Notes under the pieces: model-generated | Seen by the model: only the letters and a program-made list of their open reading frames with translations | Database searches by the model: none | What the model was told of the DNA's origin: nothing | Assembly (NCBI GenBank): GCA_039105265.1 | Contig: JAPFFF010000003.1 | Span: forward strand, 3,286,001-3,350,000 | Direction: 5' to 3' | Length of the DNA: 64,000 nt | Source of the DNA: Tritrichomonas musculus | Lineage: Eukaryota; Parabasalia; Tritrichomonadida; Tritrichomonadidae | Part shown: one piece after another, positions 29,531 to 39,787 of the stretch | Layout: the number at the start of each line of letters is the position of its first letter | Numbering within the stretch: the first letter of the stretch is position 1 | Translations under genes and position numbers: made by a program

Positions 29531-30376
29531 ACTAAAGTCGAATTCAAAAAGCTTGGGACAACTTCTCAAATTAATTCTGATAAAAGTGAAAAACACAATC
29601 TTCTTTTCAATTAATTTTTTTCTTGATTTATTGAGTTATACTAACTAAAATTCCAATCAATAATGAAAAAATGTTTCTAATACGAGCCAAAACATATATT
29701 ACCGAACTTTCAATTTACAGCTCAATTCTTAAAAATCGATGATCATCCAATAATATGTAAATTCATGATCAAAAAATAGTATTTGAGCATGTGCTTACAA
29801 AAAAACTCTATCTTAATATCATTACAGGCTTTACCATGCGTTTTCTAGTGAATTAGTGCAAAGATCTATTATAATTTTCAATAAAGATTAGCAAATGGTA
29901 TTTTTTTGAGGATTTTTTCCTTACAAAATATGGATTAATGATAGATACAACATTATCCATACGCATTTTTATTTAAAAATTAAACTTTGTTGATCGTTCT
30001 CCTCAAATAATTATCAATAATTGAATGAAATTCAGAGGATACGTTGTCTAGAAAAATATTGTTAACATCATTTAACGTATATAATCCCTTCAAAAATTTT
30101 GATCTTCTCTCAAAAAAAAGTAATTATTGTTTTCATCAACTTTTTCATTAAGTTTAAAGAAAAAAAAACTAAAAAAATTTTATGATAAATCATTCTTTGG
30201 ATATATTGTATTTATTTCCAAGAAAAAAAATTTTTTTCGCTTGTTATCAAATATTGAATGAATGATTATTTTTCTGACAATTTAATTAAATATTCATTTC
30301 CTCAAAATATCAAATGCGTTTAAATTAAAAAGCATACGTTATGCATTCAAAAATTCAAAAGATAAAATTTTATTTT

Positions 30377-30381
30377 TCACT
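30377..30381 (+). promoter_or_regulatory. Inr of the kinase gene
   Basis: TCACT with +1 A at 30379, 9 nt before the ATG at 30388, fits the trichomonad initiator consensus. Confidence 0.5.
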
Positions 30382-30387
30382 ATTTTC

Positions 30388-31476
30388 ATGTCATACAAAA
30401 AATATAGAACAACGCTCAATGATAGTGATTTTATAAACCAGTACTCAATAATTAAGTTAATTGGTCAAGGTGGATATGGCGATATCTACAAAGTGTTTGA
30501 TACTCAAAATATTATGAAATGCGCAATGAAAGTCGAAGAAATTGATTGTGAAAAGCAGGCGTTGCAGCATGAAATCGATGTTTTGAGAAACCTTCATTCT
30601 CAATACTTTCCACAATATATCGATTCAGGGAAAACATTAATGTACCGTTATTTGGTTCAAGATTTATATGGTCCGTCATTTTCTTCAATTCGTAAATATT
30701 TGCCTCAACATTCATTTTCAGCATCAACTGTTTTAAGAATTGGAATTGAAATGCTGAAAGCTATTAAAAAACTTCATCAGAGAGGATACATTCACCGCGA
30801 CATAAAACCATCAAATTTCTTATTGCGTCCAAGTCGTAAACATCCGCTTGTTCTTATTGATTTTGGATTAACTCTTCAATTTATTGATTCTGATACTAAC
30901 GAAGAAATCGAGCCTAGAGCAGATCCTGGATTTTTTGGAACTGTTAAGTATTGTTCACCTAATGCTCATTTGGGAAAAGAATTAGGAAGACGTGATGATT
31001 TATATAGTTGGTTTTATTCTTTAATTGAAATGAGAGCAGGCTCACTTCCATGGTCATCCAAAACATGTAGGGATGATGTTTTATCCGAAAAGCTTATGCT
31101 TGATCTGACATCACTAACCAAGTACTTCCCTAAACAAATTATCAGTGTTTATCGTATAATAAGAAGATTAAGCAGAGGAGAAGAGCCGAATTATAATCTA
31201 ATTATGTCATTTATGGTAGATGCAATGAAAACATGTGGAGCAAAATGGGATGATAAATTTGAATGGGAATTCATTGATCTTTCTACTATTTCACAGATTC
31301 CAATCCGTTATCCAAGTTGGGATAGAATGAAGGTTCCCAAAGATTTGCCTAGGCCTATATTTCCAGGGACATCAGGTGTGACTTATTATTCATCTAAAAA
31401 TGTTAATAGCAGTGCGCCGTATTCATGTCATAATCATAGATACCATAATACTAGTTATGTTGAAAGCTTTGAGTAA
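30388..31476 (+). CDS. CK1-superfamily protein kinase, TTBK-like
   Basis: A 362-residue Ser/Thr kinase with a complete catalytic domain (about 20-300): glycine loop GQGGYGDIY (27-34), catalytic K48 in CAMKVE, HRD at 136-138 in YIHRDIKPSNFLL, and DFG at 158-160. The CK1-superfamily hallmark is present: no APE motif, but GTVKYCSPNAHLGKELGRRDDLYSWFY after the activation loop, closest to tau-tubulin kinases. The C-terminal 60 residues are low-complexity and Ser/Tyr-rich. TTBKs act on microtubules and cilia in other eukaryotes; substrates here are unknown. Expanded CK1/TTBK families are usual in trichomonads. All catalytic residues are intact. Confidence 0.88.
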   Translation: MSYKKYRTTLNDSDFINQYSIIKLIGQGGYGDIYKVFDTQNIMKCAMKVEEIDCEKQALQHEIDVLRNLHSQYFPQYIDSGKTLMYRYLVQDLYGPSFSSIRKYLPQHSFSASTVLRIGIEMLKAIKKLHQRGYIHRDIKPSNFLLRPSRKHPLVLIDFGLTLQFIDSDTNEEIEPRADPGFFGTVKYCSPNAHLGKELGRRDDLYSWFYSLIEMRAGSLPWSSKTCRDDVLSEKLMLDLTSLTKYFPKQIISVYRIIRRLSRGEEPNYNLIMSFMVDAMKTCGAKWDDKFEWEFIDLSTISQIPIRYPSWDRMKVPKDLPRPIFPGTSGVTYYSSKNVNSSAPYSCHNHRYHNTSYVESFE

Positions 31477-31672
31477 AGTTCAATAAGAATTTGAACTGAG
31501 TTATTATTTATATTAAATGCCTATTGTTATTTTACATAATGAATTATATTTTTCAAATTAATCTTATTCTAAAACAATAAATTTAAATTAAATTGTTAAA
31601 AATGAAAATATATCTTAATCTATTTTATAATATAGAAATACAGCAAACATTAAAATATATAAGGAAAGATGA

Positions 31673-32629
31673 TCAATAAATTGCAGTTCTAGGTCTGCAT
31701 GTTAATACCCTATCTTTTTCCTTTAATTGATAATTTGAAGTACGCATCCGTGTCATTCTTGAAGAAACATTTTGAGAAGGTACTTTAACGATGGTTCTTT
31801 GAGATGTTTGCCTTGTTCCAGGTGAGTTATAATATTTTATGGTATCGATTTTGAGTTTTGTTGTCGCATAAGCAGCATTAAATTTATCAATTTCGGCATC
31901 AAGAATTAAAATATTCGATAAAAATGTTTTTTCAAATTTTTCATTTAAGCAATCAATTTGTTGCTGGTGTTGTTTCATTAAATAATCTTTTTTTGAAGAG
32001 TTATAGTTGTACCAATTAATTTGCATTTGTTTATTTTCTTGTATTTGGAGCTTATCTGTATCTTTTTTCATATAGTATGCTGCCAAATAGAATTTTGCTG
32101 ATACAAGAGACTTTTCTTTTTTTCTTTGGTTTAAATATTCGCTTGAATATTTATTAAACTGATAAGGGATTCCTTTTTTAATTTCTTCATCTAGCTCTTC
32201 TATTTCTCCTTGTTGTTTTTGTAAAAGCATATCTAAAGCATTTTGCTTTTCAATATTAAAAGATTCAATAAATTCATTCTTGATCATTTTTGCTTCTTCC
32301 AAATCATGTTCAATATTTCGTAATTTTCGGCAAAGGCAATCATAGCTTAATTCTTGTTGTTGTTCATAAGAAGATTTGGTGCAAAACACATTGAGTTGAT
32401 TTATTTTATCTTCAATTTCCTGAGCATACATGTAATCTTTTGATTCAATAACTTTTTGCTTGAAAACTTGAAGAAAACTCAATACTTCTTGTAAAATATC
32501 AAGAGGGTAATTCGATAATTTTTTCCCCCTCATAATTTGTGCAGCTATGTGAGGTATATCATCTGCAAATAAAAAGTTATCAGCTTCAATATTCAAACGT
32601 GATGTACGTGCACTTGCTTTTTTCCTCAT
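31673..32629 (-). CDS. Hypothetical coiled-coil protein
   Basis: A 318-residue, mostly helical protein. Residues 15-100 hold IPHIAAQIMRGKKLSNYPLD and KDYMYAQEIEDKINQL; residues 100-270 are coiled coil; the C-terminal 50 residues are basic and Ser/Thr-rich, ending in CRPRTAIY. This arrangement resembles an abundant class of trichomonad coiled-coil proteins thought to be cytoskeletal, but I recognise no named domain. The ATG is the first in frame. It is convergent with the kinase gene (196-bp gap). Confidence 0.6.
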   Translation of the reverse strand: MRKKASARTSRLNIEADNFLFADDIPHIAAQIMRGKKLSNYPLDILQEVLSFLQVFKQKVIESKDYMYAQEIEDKINQLNVFCTKSSYEQQQELSYDCLCRKLRNIEHDLEEAKMIKNEFIESFNIEKQNALDMLLQKQQGEIEELDEEIKKGIPYQFNKYSSEYLNQRKKEKSLVSAKFYLAAYYMKKDTDKLQIQENKQMQINWYNYNSSKKDYLMKQHQQQIDCLNEKFEKTFLSNILILDAEIDKFNAAYATTKLKIDTIKYYNSPGTRQTSQRTIVKVPSQNVSSRMTRMRTSNYQLKEKDRVLTCRPRTAIY

Positions 32630-33597
32630 AAAATACTTTTTTGAAAGAATTGTATATAAATTTTTGAATCATGTATTGAAAAGCTACTCTCAAAATTTAT
32701 TTTATAGTTTTACTCAATTTATATCATCTTAAATTAATCAAAAGAAACAATTATATGTATATATGTCCATATTTTATTCAGAAAATGATGATGATTGAGA
32801 AGAACTCACGTCGAGATTATTAAAATGATTGAGAAGAAGATAATGATTGAGAAGATAACTATGAATGAAAAAAGATAATAATGACAAAAAAGATGATTAA
32901 GAAGGAAAAAAAGAAGACAATGATGATTAAAAAGAAGAAGATAATAATTTATTAAAGGAAGAAGAAGAAAATTATTATTCTCACGTCAATAAAATATTTG
33001 TTTAGAAGTAATATATTGTATAAATGCAAATAAATATTAGATAGTAAAACAACTATTGAATGTTGTAAGATTTATAAAAAAAATATAGTTCTGGTTTCAA
33101 TGGAAATACAGAAGATCACAACAAAGATACATTGAAAGTAGATGAAAAATAAATTGTATTGAAATCAATCCATTTTACATCATTGTGATTTCTATTCATT
33201 AAAATCAATTTGTAAGATATAATAATATATACATATTATTACAAAAAATATATTAATATTCATTAAGTAAAAAATATCACATCAATTTATTTATCAAGAA
33301 AAACGTGTTTTTAAAAAATATATTTTTCTGAACTTTCAGACAAATTTTAAAAATACCATTATTTTTTATTTTTCTTTTATTAAAATAATATATTTTAATC
33401 CTAATATATAATTTTATATAAATGAAAAAATATTTTATCTTTGTTTTCATTAAAAAAATATTTGATTCAAAGTTATTTTATTTTATATTTTTTTTGATGT
33501 GAAATTTATCTTATTTCAATTTCTCATCTTCATATCAAAATTTTCTAAGAGTTTTCGTAATGCATTCAAATTAATTTTTTAGATTTTAAATCAAATA
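32630..33597. other. Divergent intergenic region with purine-rich tract
   Basis: 968 bp between a minus-strand and a plus-strand gene. 32785-32965 is a degenerate purine-rich repeat built on GATGATTGAGAAGAA-like units, flanked by CTCACGTC at 32806 and 32980. The rest is AT-rich. No credible gene. Confidence 0.5.
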
Positions 33598-36500
33598 ATG
33601 AGTGATCTTAATGCATTATTAGCACAACTCAGTAATGTATCATCACAAAATCAGCAACCTGAAACCCCCGTTAATCCACCTCCTGACGATTCTCAACTTT
33701 CTTCACTATTGAATAGTTTATCAAATTCGTCACAACCCCCACAAACACAAGCATCTACAAACACACGATCATCTCTTGAGGGACTTCAAAATTTGGTTCA
33801 ATCAAATCAATTTAATCAACAGCAAGCTCAACCTACTTCTTCGTCACCATCTCCATCCCAGCAATTATCTCAATCTCAACAGCAAGCAAATAGCGATCTT
33901 CAAGCTGTTCTTGCAAGTTTAATGAATGTTTCTTCTCAGCAATCAGCACCTCAACAAAATCAATCGCCACTTTCTGGTCTTTTAGGCCAATCACATCAAC
34001 AACAAGCGCAGCAGCAATCAGCACTTTCCGGATTACTTGGACAATCAAGTCAACCAAGTCAGACTCAACAATCATCATTATCAAGTCTTCTTGGTCAATC
34101 AAGTCAACCAAGTCAGATTCAACAATCATCATTATCAAGTCTTCTTGGTCAATCAAGTCAACCAAGTCAGACTCAGCAATCATCATTATCAAGTCTTCTT
34201 GGTCAATCAAGTCAACCAACGCAACAACCTACATCTTCACTTTCAAGTTTACTTTCGACACCTCCTTCTGCTCAAGCTCCACAACAATCTCAGTCAAATT
34301 CATTGTCAAGTTTATTATCTGGACTTTCTCAGCCGCCAGCTCAATCAACATCTCCTCTTTCATCCCTTCTTGGATCAAGTTCAACAGGAACAGGTGGTCT
34401 TGCAGCTCCTGACTCATCTTTATCATCACTCGTTTCAAAGCCATCATCCGCGCCAACTGCAGGATCAGAAATCAAAACGAACTTAGCTCTTGAACTCAAA
34501 CCATTAGATCTTAAAGAAAAAGAAGTTTTTCCATACAAAAAGCGATCATCAAATAATCAATTTACAAATCACGTTACATACGATAAATCAACTTCGCTTA
34601 GCAATTTCATTTCCAATTCCCAACCATTTACAGTTATTGAAATTCCCGGAGGTGAATACGAATTAAATATCTCAATCAAATCTCCGATACATATTAAATC
34701 AGCCAACGGCCAAAAAGTTACTCTTAAAGGCACAGGTAACAGTGAAGTAATCCAATCGGCCTCTCCATATTTGATTCTTGAAGGTCTCGACATTGACCAG
34801 CAATCGACAACCTGGGGAGCGCTTGTCATTTCTACCGGCTTCACAAAAATACTGAAATGTGATATAAAATCTGCCAATTATCCTCCACTTTCCATCCAAG
34901 GCAGCACCGCAACCAACGACGATAACGCCTACGTTGAGGCTGAAGATTGTCACTTTACAGGCGCCGAGAAATCGTGCATTCAAATGCAGCGCGATTCATC
35001 GCTTTACGTAAAGAACTCGGTCATTGAAGGCTCGCAAATGTACGGAATCTGGGCGCAAAGCGGCTCGCAATGCTATGTCGACAAAGGCTGCGTTATTAGG
35101 AGCAACACCATTGCGGGCATCAATGTTCAGAAGCGCTGCAAGTTGAGAATTGAAAGCGGAGTTGAGCTCGTTGATAACAAAGACTCAGGTGTTGAAATTG
35201 TAGACGAAAGTGTCGCTGTAATTGAAGGCGTAAAAGTGACAGGCACTGGTCATTTGGCGGCCATTTATAGTTGTTTCAACTCCTTCGTCACAATCAGAAA
35301 CAGCCAAATTGAAAATAATCAGAGCATCGCATTACGAAGTGAGTCAGAATCGACCATTTTGTCAACCGACAACAAATTCTCAGATTGTTATTCAAGTTGC
35401 TTTTTCATGTGCCATGTCAGTAGCTTTATCCAAAGCGAGAACGACACGATTTCTGGCTCTTGCAGTGCTGCTGTTGTATCGATTGAAAAGGGCTACATCG
35501 AATGCAGAAATTTGTCAATCAAAGACTTGGCAGGTGTCGGAGTCGTCTCCTACGACCATGCTTCAATTCGAATGACGAATTCGAAGATTTCTAACATCAC
35601 ACAAGTTGCCATTCAAATTCGTGACTGGTCGAAGTTGTATCTTGAAGACGTTGGAATTAGCAACTCCCAGCAAACGGGCATTTCATTGACGCACAACGCA
35701 ATTGCTTACATCAAGCATTGCCAAATATCGCGAACAAACGAATTGGGAATCCAAATAGCGAACGTCAATCAAGGCTTCGTTGACATTGTTGATTGCGAGT
35801 CCTTCGAGAACAACAAAGGAGGAATCCTCATTCAAGACAATGTTTATGAAGGTCGTTGTAACATCAAAGATTGTCAATTCAACAAAAACGGTCGTCTTGG
35901 AGTTAATGCAAATGGAAACAACACAATGCCACGCTTTGAAAATTGCTCATTTATCGGCAACGCTGTTGTTGGTGCTCATGTTTTAAACGGTGCTGAAATC
36001 ACTCTCATTAACTCCATCTTTAAAGGTGAAGGTCAAAACGGAATTGTTTTGAATAACGCAATCGCGCATGTTGAAAAGGCCGAATTTTCTGACTTTCAAA
36101 CATCGGCCGTCACTTGTTCTAACGCTGGAAATGCAACAATTACAAACTGTTCAATTCATGACAATTGCAGTTTTGGCTGTCACGTGACGGATGACAACAC
36201 GCACGTCAAATTCGTCAATTGTATATTCATGAATCATAATAGAAGCAGCACTTTGCACGCTTCAAATCGAGCAGTCATTCGCTGCGTCGACACGAAGATT
36301 CAGGCCGATTTGGAGCCTCACGCTCACATTTATAACGGTGCAAAAGTGTCAATGAAAAACTGCGATTTGACAAACTCTTTGAAAGGTGTCGGAGTTTACG
36401 TGCGTGATGACGGCATCTTTAAATGTAATAACGTGTGCATCCACGACGAGGTGAGTAAGGCAATCGACATCGGAAAGAAGGGTGTCGTGATCGCAGTCGA

Positions 36501-36753
36501 TTCGAAGTTCTTGAATAACGCTAATATCGGAATAATGGTGGAGCAGTACGGAAGCGGTACTTTCACTAACTGCCTGTTCGATTCGAATGGACAAACTGCA
36601 ATTTCAATGAATGGAGGAAATGTGACTTTGAATAATTGCACCATTTCAAATCATGAACATCAGGGAATTTGTTTGACTAAGTCTTCAAACTTGGTCGATA
36701 ATAATACAAAATTCTCAAAGAATGGTCAAAACAATATTCTTTATGTGGAATAA
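33598..36753 (+). CDS. Large right-handed parallel beta-helix protein with Gln/Ser-rich N-terminus
   Basis: A 1051-residue protein. Residues 1-290 are Gln/Ser/Pro-rich and disordered, with an 18-residue motif (LSSLLGQSSQPSQTQQS) repeated in tandem. After about 340 the rest is a long parallel beta-helix: repeated PbH1 rungs such as CYVDKGCVIRSNTIAGINVQ, NCSFIGNAVVGAHVLNGAEI and NNCTISNHEHQGICLTKSSN. Such helices occur in F-box/SHCBP1-like adaptors, carbohydrate-active enzymes and surface proteins. There is no signal peptide, so an intracellular adaptor is more likely than a secreted lyase; no catalytic residues can be named. GC content rises sharply in the helix-coding part. Confidence 0.75.
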   Translation: MSDLNALLAQLSNVSSQNQQPETPVNPPPDDSQLSSLLNSLSNSSQPPQTQASTNTRSSLEGLQNLVQSNQFNQQQAQPTSSSPSPSQQLSQSQQQANSDLQAVLASLMNVSSQQSAPQQNQSPLSGLLGQSHQQQAQQQSALSGLLGQSSQPSQTQQSSLSSLLGQSSQPSQIQQSSLSSLLGQSSQPSQTQQSSLSSLLGQSSQPTQQPTSSLSSLLSTPPSAQAPQQSQSNSLSSLLSGLSQPPAQSTSPLSSLLGSSSTGTGGLAAPDSSLSSLVSKPSSAPTAGSEIKTNLALELKPLDLKEKEVFPYKKRSSNNQFTNHVTYDKSTSLSNFISNSQPFTVIEIPGGEYELNISIKSPIHIKSANGQKVTLKGTGNSEVIQSASPYLILEGLDIDQQSTTWGALVISTGFTKILKCDIKSANYPPLSIQGSTATNDDNAYVEAEDCHFTGAEKSCIQMQRDSSLYVKNSVIEGSQMYGIWAQSGSQCYVDKGCVIRSNTIAGINVQKRCKLRIESGVELVDNKDSGVEIVDESVAVIEGVKVTGTGHLAAIYSCFNSFVTIRNSQIENNQSIALRSESESTILSTDNKFSDCYSSCFFMCHVSSFIQSENDTISGSCSAAVVSIEKGYIECRNLSIKDLAGVGVVSYDHASIRMTNSKISNITQVAIQIRDWSKLYLEDVGISNSQQTGISLTHNAIAYIKHCQISRTNELGIQIANVNQGFVDIVDCESFENNKGGILIQDNVYEGRCNIKDCQFNKNGRLGVNANGNNTMPRFENCSFIGNAVVGAHVLNGAEITLINSIFKGEGQNGIVLNNAIAHVEKAEFSDFQTSAVTCSNAGNATITNCSIHDNCSFGCHVTDDNTHVKFVNCIFMNHNRSSTLHASNRAVIRCVDTKIQADLEPHAHIYNGAKVSMKNCDLTNSLKGVGVYVRDDGIFKCNNVCIHDEVSKAIDIGKKGVVIAVDSKFLNNANIGIMVEQYGSGTFTNCLFDSNGQTAISMNGGNVTLNNCTISNHEHQGICLTKSSNLVDNNTKFSKNGQNNILYVE
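34039..34219 (+). repeat. 54-bp coding tandem repeat (3 full copies plus a partial)
   Basis: Units at 34039-34092, 34093-34146 and 34147-34200 differ at only a few bases; a partial fourth follows. They encode GQSSQPSQTQQSSLSSLL. Near-identity suggests recent expansion and likely copy-number variation. Confidence 0.85.
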
Positions 36754-37008
36754 ATAATAGGCTTGATAATTAAGTTTTTTTTTTTATTATTATATATATA
36801 TATATATAAATTCATTTGAAATTTGGATGATTTTTTTTTTTTTTTGAAGGATTTCCACTTTTTGAAGTTCCTCAGAATTGTATGACTATTTTAGAATAGA
36901 ATTATAAGAGGATTGATGTAGATTCAGTATAATGATATATAGATATTGTACTGTCTTAAAAGTTGCTTAAATTGTTATTTTTATTTAGAATTATAAGATT
37001 TCTTTTTA

Positions 37009-37042
<34 letters not shown>

Positions 37043-37150
37043 AAAATGAATGATAAGAAAAATTAGTGATAAGATCTGATTAATCGCCACCAATATAATA
37101 ATATTCACAAAATCCAATCTATAAACAGTTAAAGCAAATATCAACAATCT
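36754..37150. other. AT-rich spacer with microsatellites and a repeat arm
   Basis: Contains a TA dinucleotide run near 36790-36806, poly-T runs near 36831-36845 and 37012-37041, and at 36838-36875 an inverted copy of the CTTCAAAAAGTGG arm seen in the GC-hairpin repeats, here without the hairpin. No gene. Confidence 0.5.
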
Positions 37151-37154
37151 GTTT

Positions 37155-37695
37155 TACCATTTAACTGATCTTATTGACCACCCCTTATATGAGTAAAATT
37201 GATTTATTTCTTTGTTAATAGAAGTAGGAATAACACTTACCAATCCATCTTCTGAATCTTCATTATCATTAAATACAGAGTTTTTTATTACATAATCAAT
37301 AACATGTTCAATTAGAACCTCTTCTGTGTCAAATAACTTGATTATGTAATTCTTTTTATATATATCAAACTTATCTTTAGTTGATTTTTTATTTAACTCA
37401 TCAAATACCAGTTTTTTTATATATACTTATAGCATAATGTGATTATTATACTTAAATCATACTGGCCACTTCCTCTCCATCTATCCTCCATTGTTAAAAA
37501 TTCAAAATATTATTGGAAAAAAATATATATAGGTAACTTTTCCCAAGTTTTCACCATTTGTTTACAAGCTAGTGCTTTGTTTAAGGTACGATCTTTTATA
37601 ATAAAATTACCATATGTTTCAAGTAAGCTTTTAAAATATTAAAAAACTTCACATCCAACGGTTGATATAAGTCTGTCATTCCTACAGGAATAAGA
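37155..37695 (-). pseudogene. Relic of a pogo/CENP-B-like DDE transposase C-terminus
   Basis: On the minus strand, near 37690-37620, a frame reads YLIPVGMTDLYQPLDVKFFN, matching the conserved thr...QPLDv segment of DDE_1 (pogo/Tigger/CENP-B) transposases. A frameshift follows, then TYGNFIIKDRTLNKALACKQ and KTWEKLPI. After further breaks an open stretch at about 37155-37420 encodes an acidic tail (VFDELNKKSTKDKF...YKGWSIRSVKW). No ATG-initiated frame survives. It is inferred to be a dead copy; the catalytic N-terminal part was not found in the window. Confidence 0.55.
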
Positions 37696-37699
37696 TACA

Positions 37700-38190
37700 T
37701 AAAGATAAAAGAATAGAAAAGACTTGCTGTTTTGTTGCGCGTTCTACTTCATCAGTACAATGAATTGGACAATTGTCTTCAAAACAATGAAAAAAAAAAT
37801 TGTCATATTTGATTTTCTAATGAGGGGGGGAAAAAAAAAATTTATAATGATGAACAAAACATTCATAGTAATAATTTTCAAAACAATAAAAAAAGGTATT
37901 TTTAATAATTTCAATGCTTTTTTAATTAATTTTTTTTAAAGTTACCAATGAAAATAATTTGTCATATTTGAAGACGAAAAGATTTTTGATGAGCCTGATG
38001 AAAATGACACATTATATTCTCTTAATGAGAATTATAATTGGAAAGAAAGATAAATTGATTTCAACGCCAATGTTATTAACAAACATATTCCAAAGAAAGA
38101 AAAAAGGATAGATAAAATCAACATATCTCAATCGGAAAAAAAAATCAATTCAAAAACTAGATGAAAATAAAAATTGAATGATTTTTTATA
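37700..38190. other. Degenerate DNA between transposon relics
   Basis: About 490 bp of AT-rich sequence with poly-A and a G7 run (37825-37831). Short frames here are made of homopolymers. It probably belongs to one of the adjacent relics. Confidence 0.4.
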
Positions 38191-38199
38191 ATTCACAAC

Positions 38200-39269
38200 T
38201 GCGACTTATTAAAAACCTTCGCACAAAATTGGTACAAAGAAAGAAAAAGGAACCGTCTTGATGGAGAAATCAACTATAAGCCAAACTATGTTGTAAGCTT
38301 ATTACAAGGGGCTTTAGATACAGGCCAGATTACAAAAACGAAGAATCGGGGTGGAGGAGAAAAAAAGGTCAACAAAGACGTTTTAAAATGCCTCATTTGC
38401 ACTGTATTTGATTTCCCAAAAGCAACAGATGCAGAAAGAACAGCATACTTCAACACATATGGTCCATGGCAAAAAAAAAAACATATCAGAAAAAATAGTC
38501 AATCGACTACTAAATGAAAATATGTTCAAAACCAAAGTTCCATGCTTTTCTCCAAAAGATAGAAATACTTTTGGAGCAATGGTCTTGAGATATTTATGGG
38601 CAGATGTGATGAAAAAGTTACAAAAAGATTCGTTGATTGTATTCATTGACGAAACTGCTGTTTTTCTTGGAAGAAATAAAAGGAGTGCAAGAGGTTTTTA
38701 TTCTGTTGTGCCAATTGTGAACAAACCTCCTCATTCATTAAAGAAAATGACGATTCTGACAGCCATAATCCCTAATTTCGATATGTGCTAAAAATGGTTC
38801 AGAGGAAGTGTGAAAAGTCCTCAATATGCAAGATTTTTAGGTCAGTATGCAACAGCCCAATGAACAAAACTGCTAATGTAGTCTCATGGCTCACAAATGC
38901 AAGCTAAATATTTTTTCAATAATTCGATATTTACCACAATTGAACCTTTTGGCTGAAAACTATTTTAGGCAATTGAAACTCCATACACTGTTTCATTTCA
39001 CAGGTTTGCTGTTGGAGCGCACAGACACAAATAAAGTTGGCCAGTATAAGTTTGCAGCAATAAAAAACCATATTATGAAGCAATGGGATGAAATGACAAA
39101 AAAGCATTATGATACCAGAAGTACTGCTTCTATATATGACACATGGATAAAAGCGCTCGATGATTGCATGAAAGAATTTCCATTATTATTACAACATATT
39201 CATGAAACAACAAGTCAAAGTATCATCAATTTGGGACAGAAAGCTTATGGAACAAGAAAGATTAATTAA
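38200..39269 (+). pseudogene. Broken Tc1/mariner (IS630-like) transposase
   Basis: Successive frames form one broken transposase. A helix-turn-helix region (WYKERKRNRLDGEINYKPNY, VVSLLQGALDTGQI) runs into a poly-A at about 38470, where a frameshift moves to the frame encoding LIVFIDETAVFLGRNKRSARGF, with the first catalytic Asp of the DE(T/S) motif. A stop at 38789 is followed by FRGSVKSPQYARFL, then a gap. A further frame (38886-39269) holds YLPQLNLLAENYFRQLK, equivalent to the LNPIE(N) motif with the third acidic residue. The segment with the middle Asp appears deleted. Clearly inactive. Confidence 0.7.
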
Positions 39270-39509
39270 ATCAATTACATACCTTAATAAGACAATTATT
39301 ACAATTTTTTTTTTTTAATTAATTGTTTTCATTTGATTGTAATCAATATCTTAGAAAAAAGATATCATAACTGAAAATATTGCCTAATTCGTACATAAAT
39401 GAAAAGAATAACAAGACAACATATAATTACATTCCAATACAGAAGAAATATGCAATGATCAAGCCTGATGATTCAGGATGATGATAGATCATTTTGACAT
39501 TGTTTTATT

Positions 39510-39787
39510 TAAGCATGTTATTTTGATAATTGATATTAGAATTGACACGTTTTAACCTTGATAATCTATTATTAGTTTGTAAATCTGATATCGATATTCT
39601 CAGGTAATTATTTATGATCAACCAAATCCGAAATGTTATATGAAAAATATAGCAAATTTGATAACGATTATTTATATCAATCATTATCAGACATTTATTT
39701 AGATCAATTATCAAATAAATAACTTTGTTATCGACATCAAAAAACCTATTGATAATTGATATCGATATTCGAGATATAACAAGTCTA
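39510..39787. mobile_element. 278-bp MITE (family member 2)
   Basis: The right end ATAACAAGTCTA (39776-39787) is the exact inverse of the left end TAGACTTGTTAT of the 18402 element. The left end TAAGCATGTTAT (39510-39521) is a diverged copy. Flanks GTTTTATT (39502-39509) and GTTTTATA (39788-39795) agree at 7 of 8 bases, as expected for an older target duplication. The interior again has GATATCGATATTC-type palindromic units and no gene. Confidence 0.65.

Larger units (their letters stand above)
28963..30387. other. Intergenic region with hairpin repeat B
   Basis: 1.4 kb, AT-rich, without coding potential. It contains the GC-rich hairpin repeat at 29385-29530 and otherwise only homopolymer runs. 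The last bases hold the kinase gene's Inr. Confidence 0.5.

Noticed and set aside
29640-29665. ACTAACT as an intron branch/3' splice motif
   Set aside because: It lacks the adjoining CACAG of trichomonad introns, no matching 5' site is near, and flanking genes are uninterrupted.
34039-34219. Possible CRISPR-like array
   Set aside because: Units are contiguous without spacers, lie inside a coding frame, and the genome is eukaryotic.
34037-34486. 149-codon frame in the repeat region of the beta-helix gene
   Set aside because: Alternate-frame reading of the 54-bp tandem repeat; an artefact of repeat periodicity.
37724-37939. 71-codon frame with poly-Lys
   Set aside because: Spans A and G homopolymer runs in transposon debris; no conserved residues.
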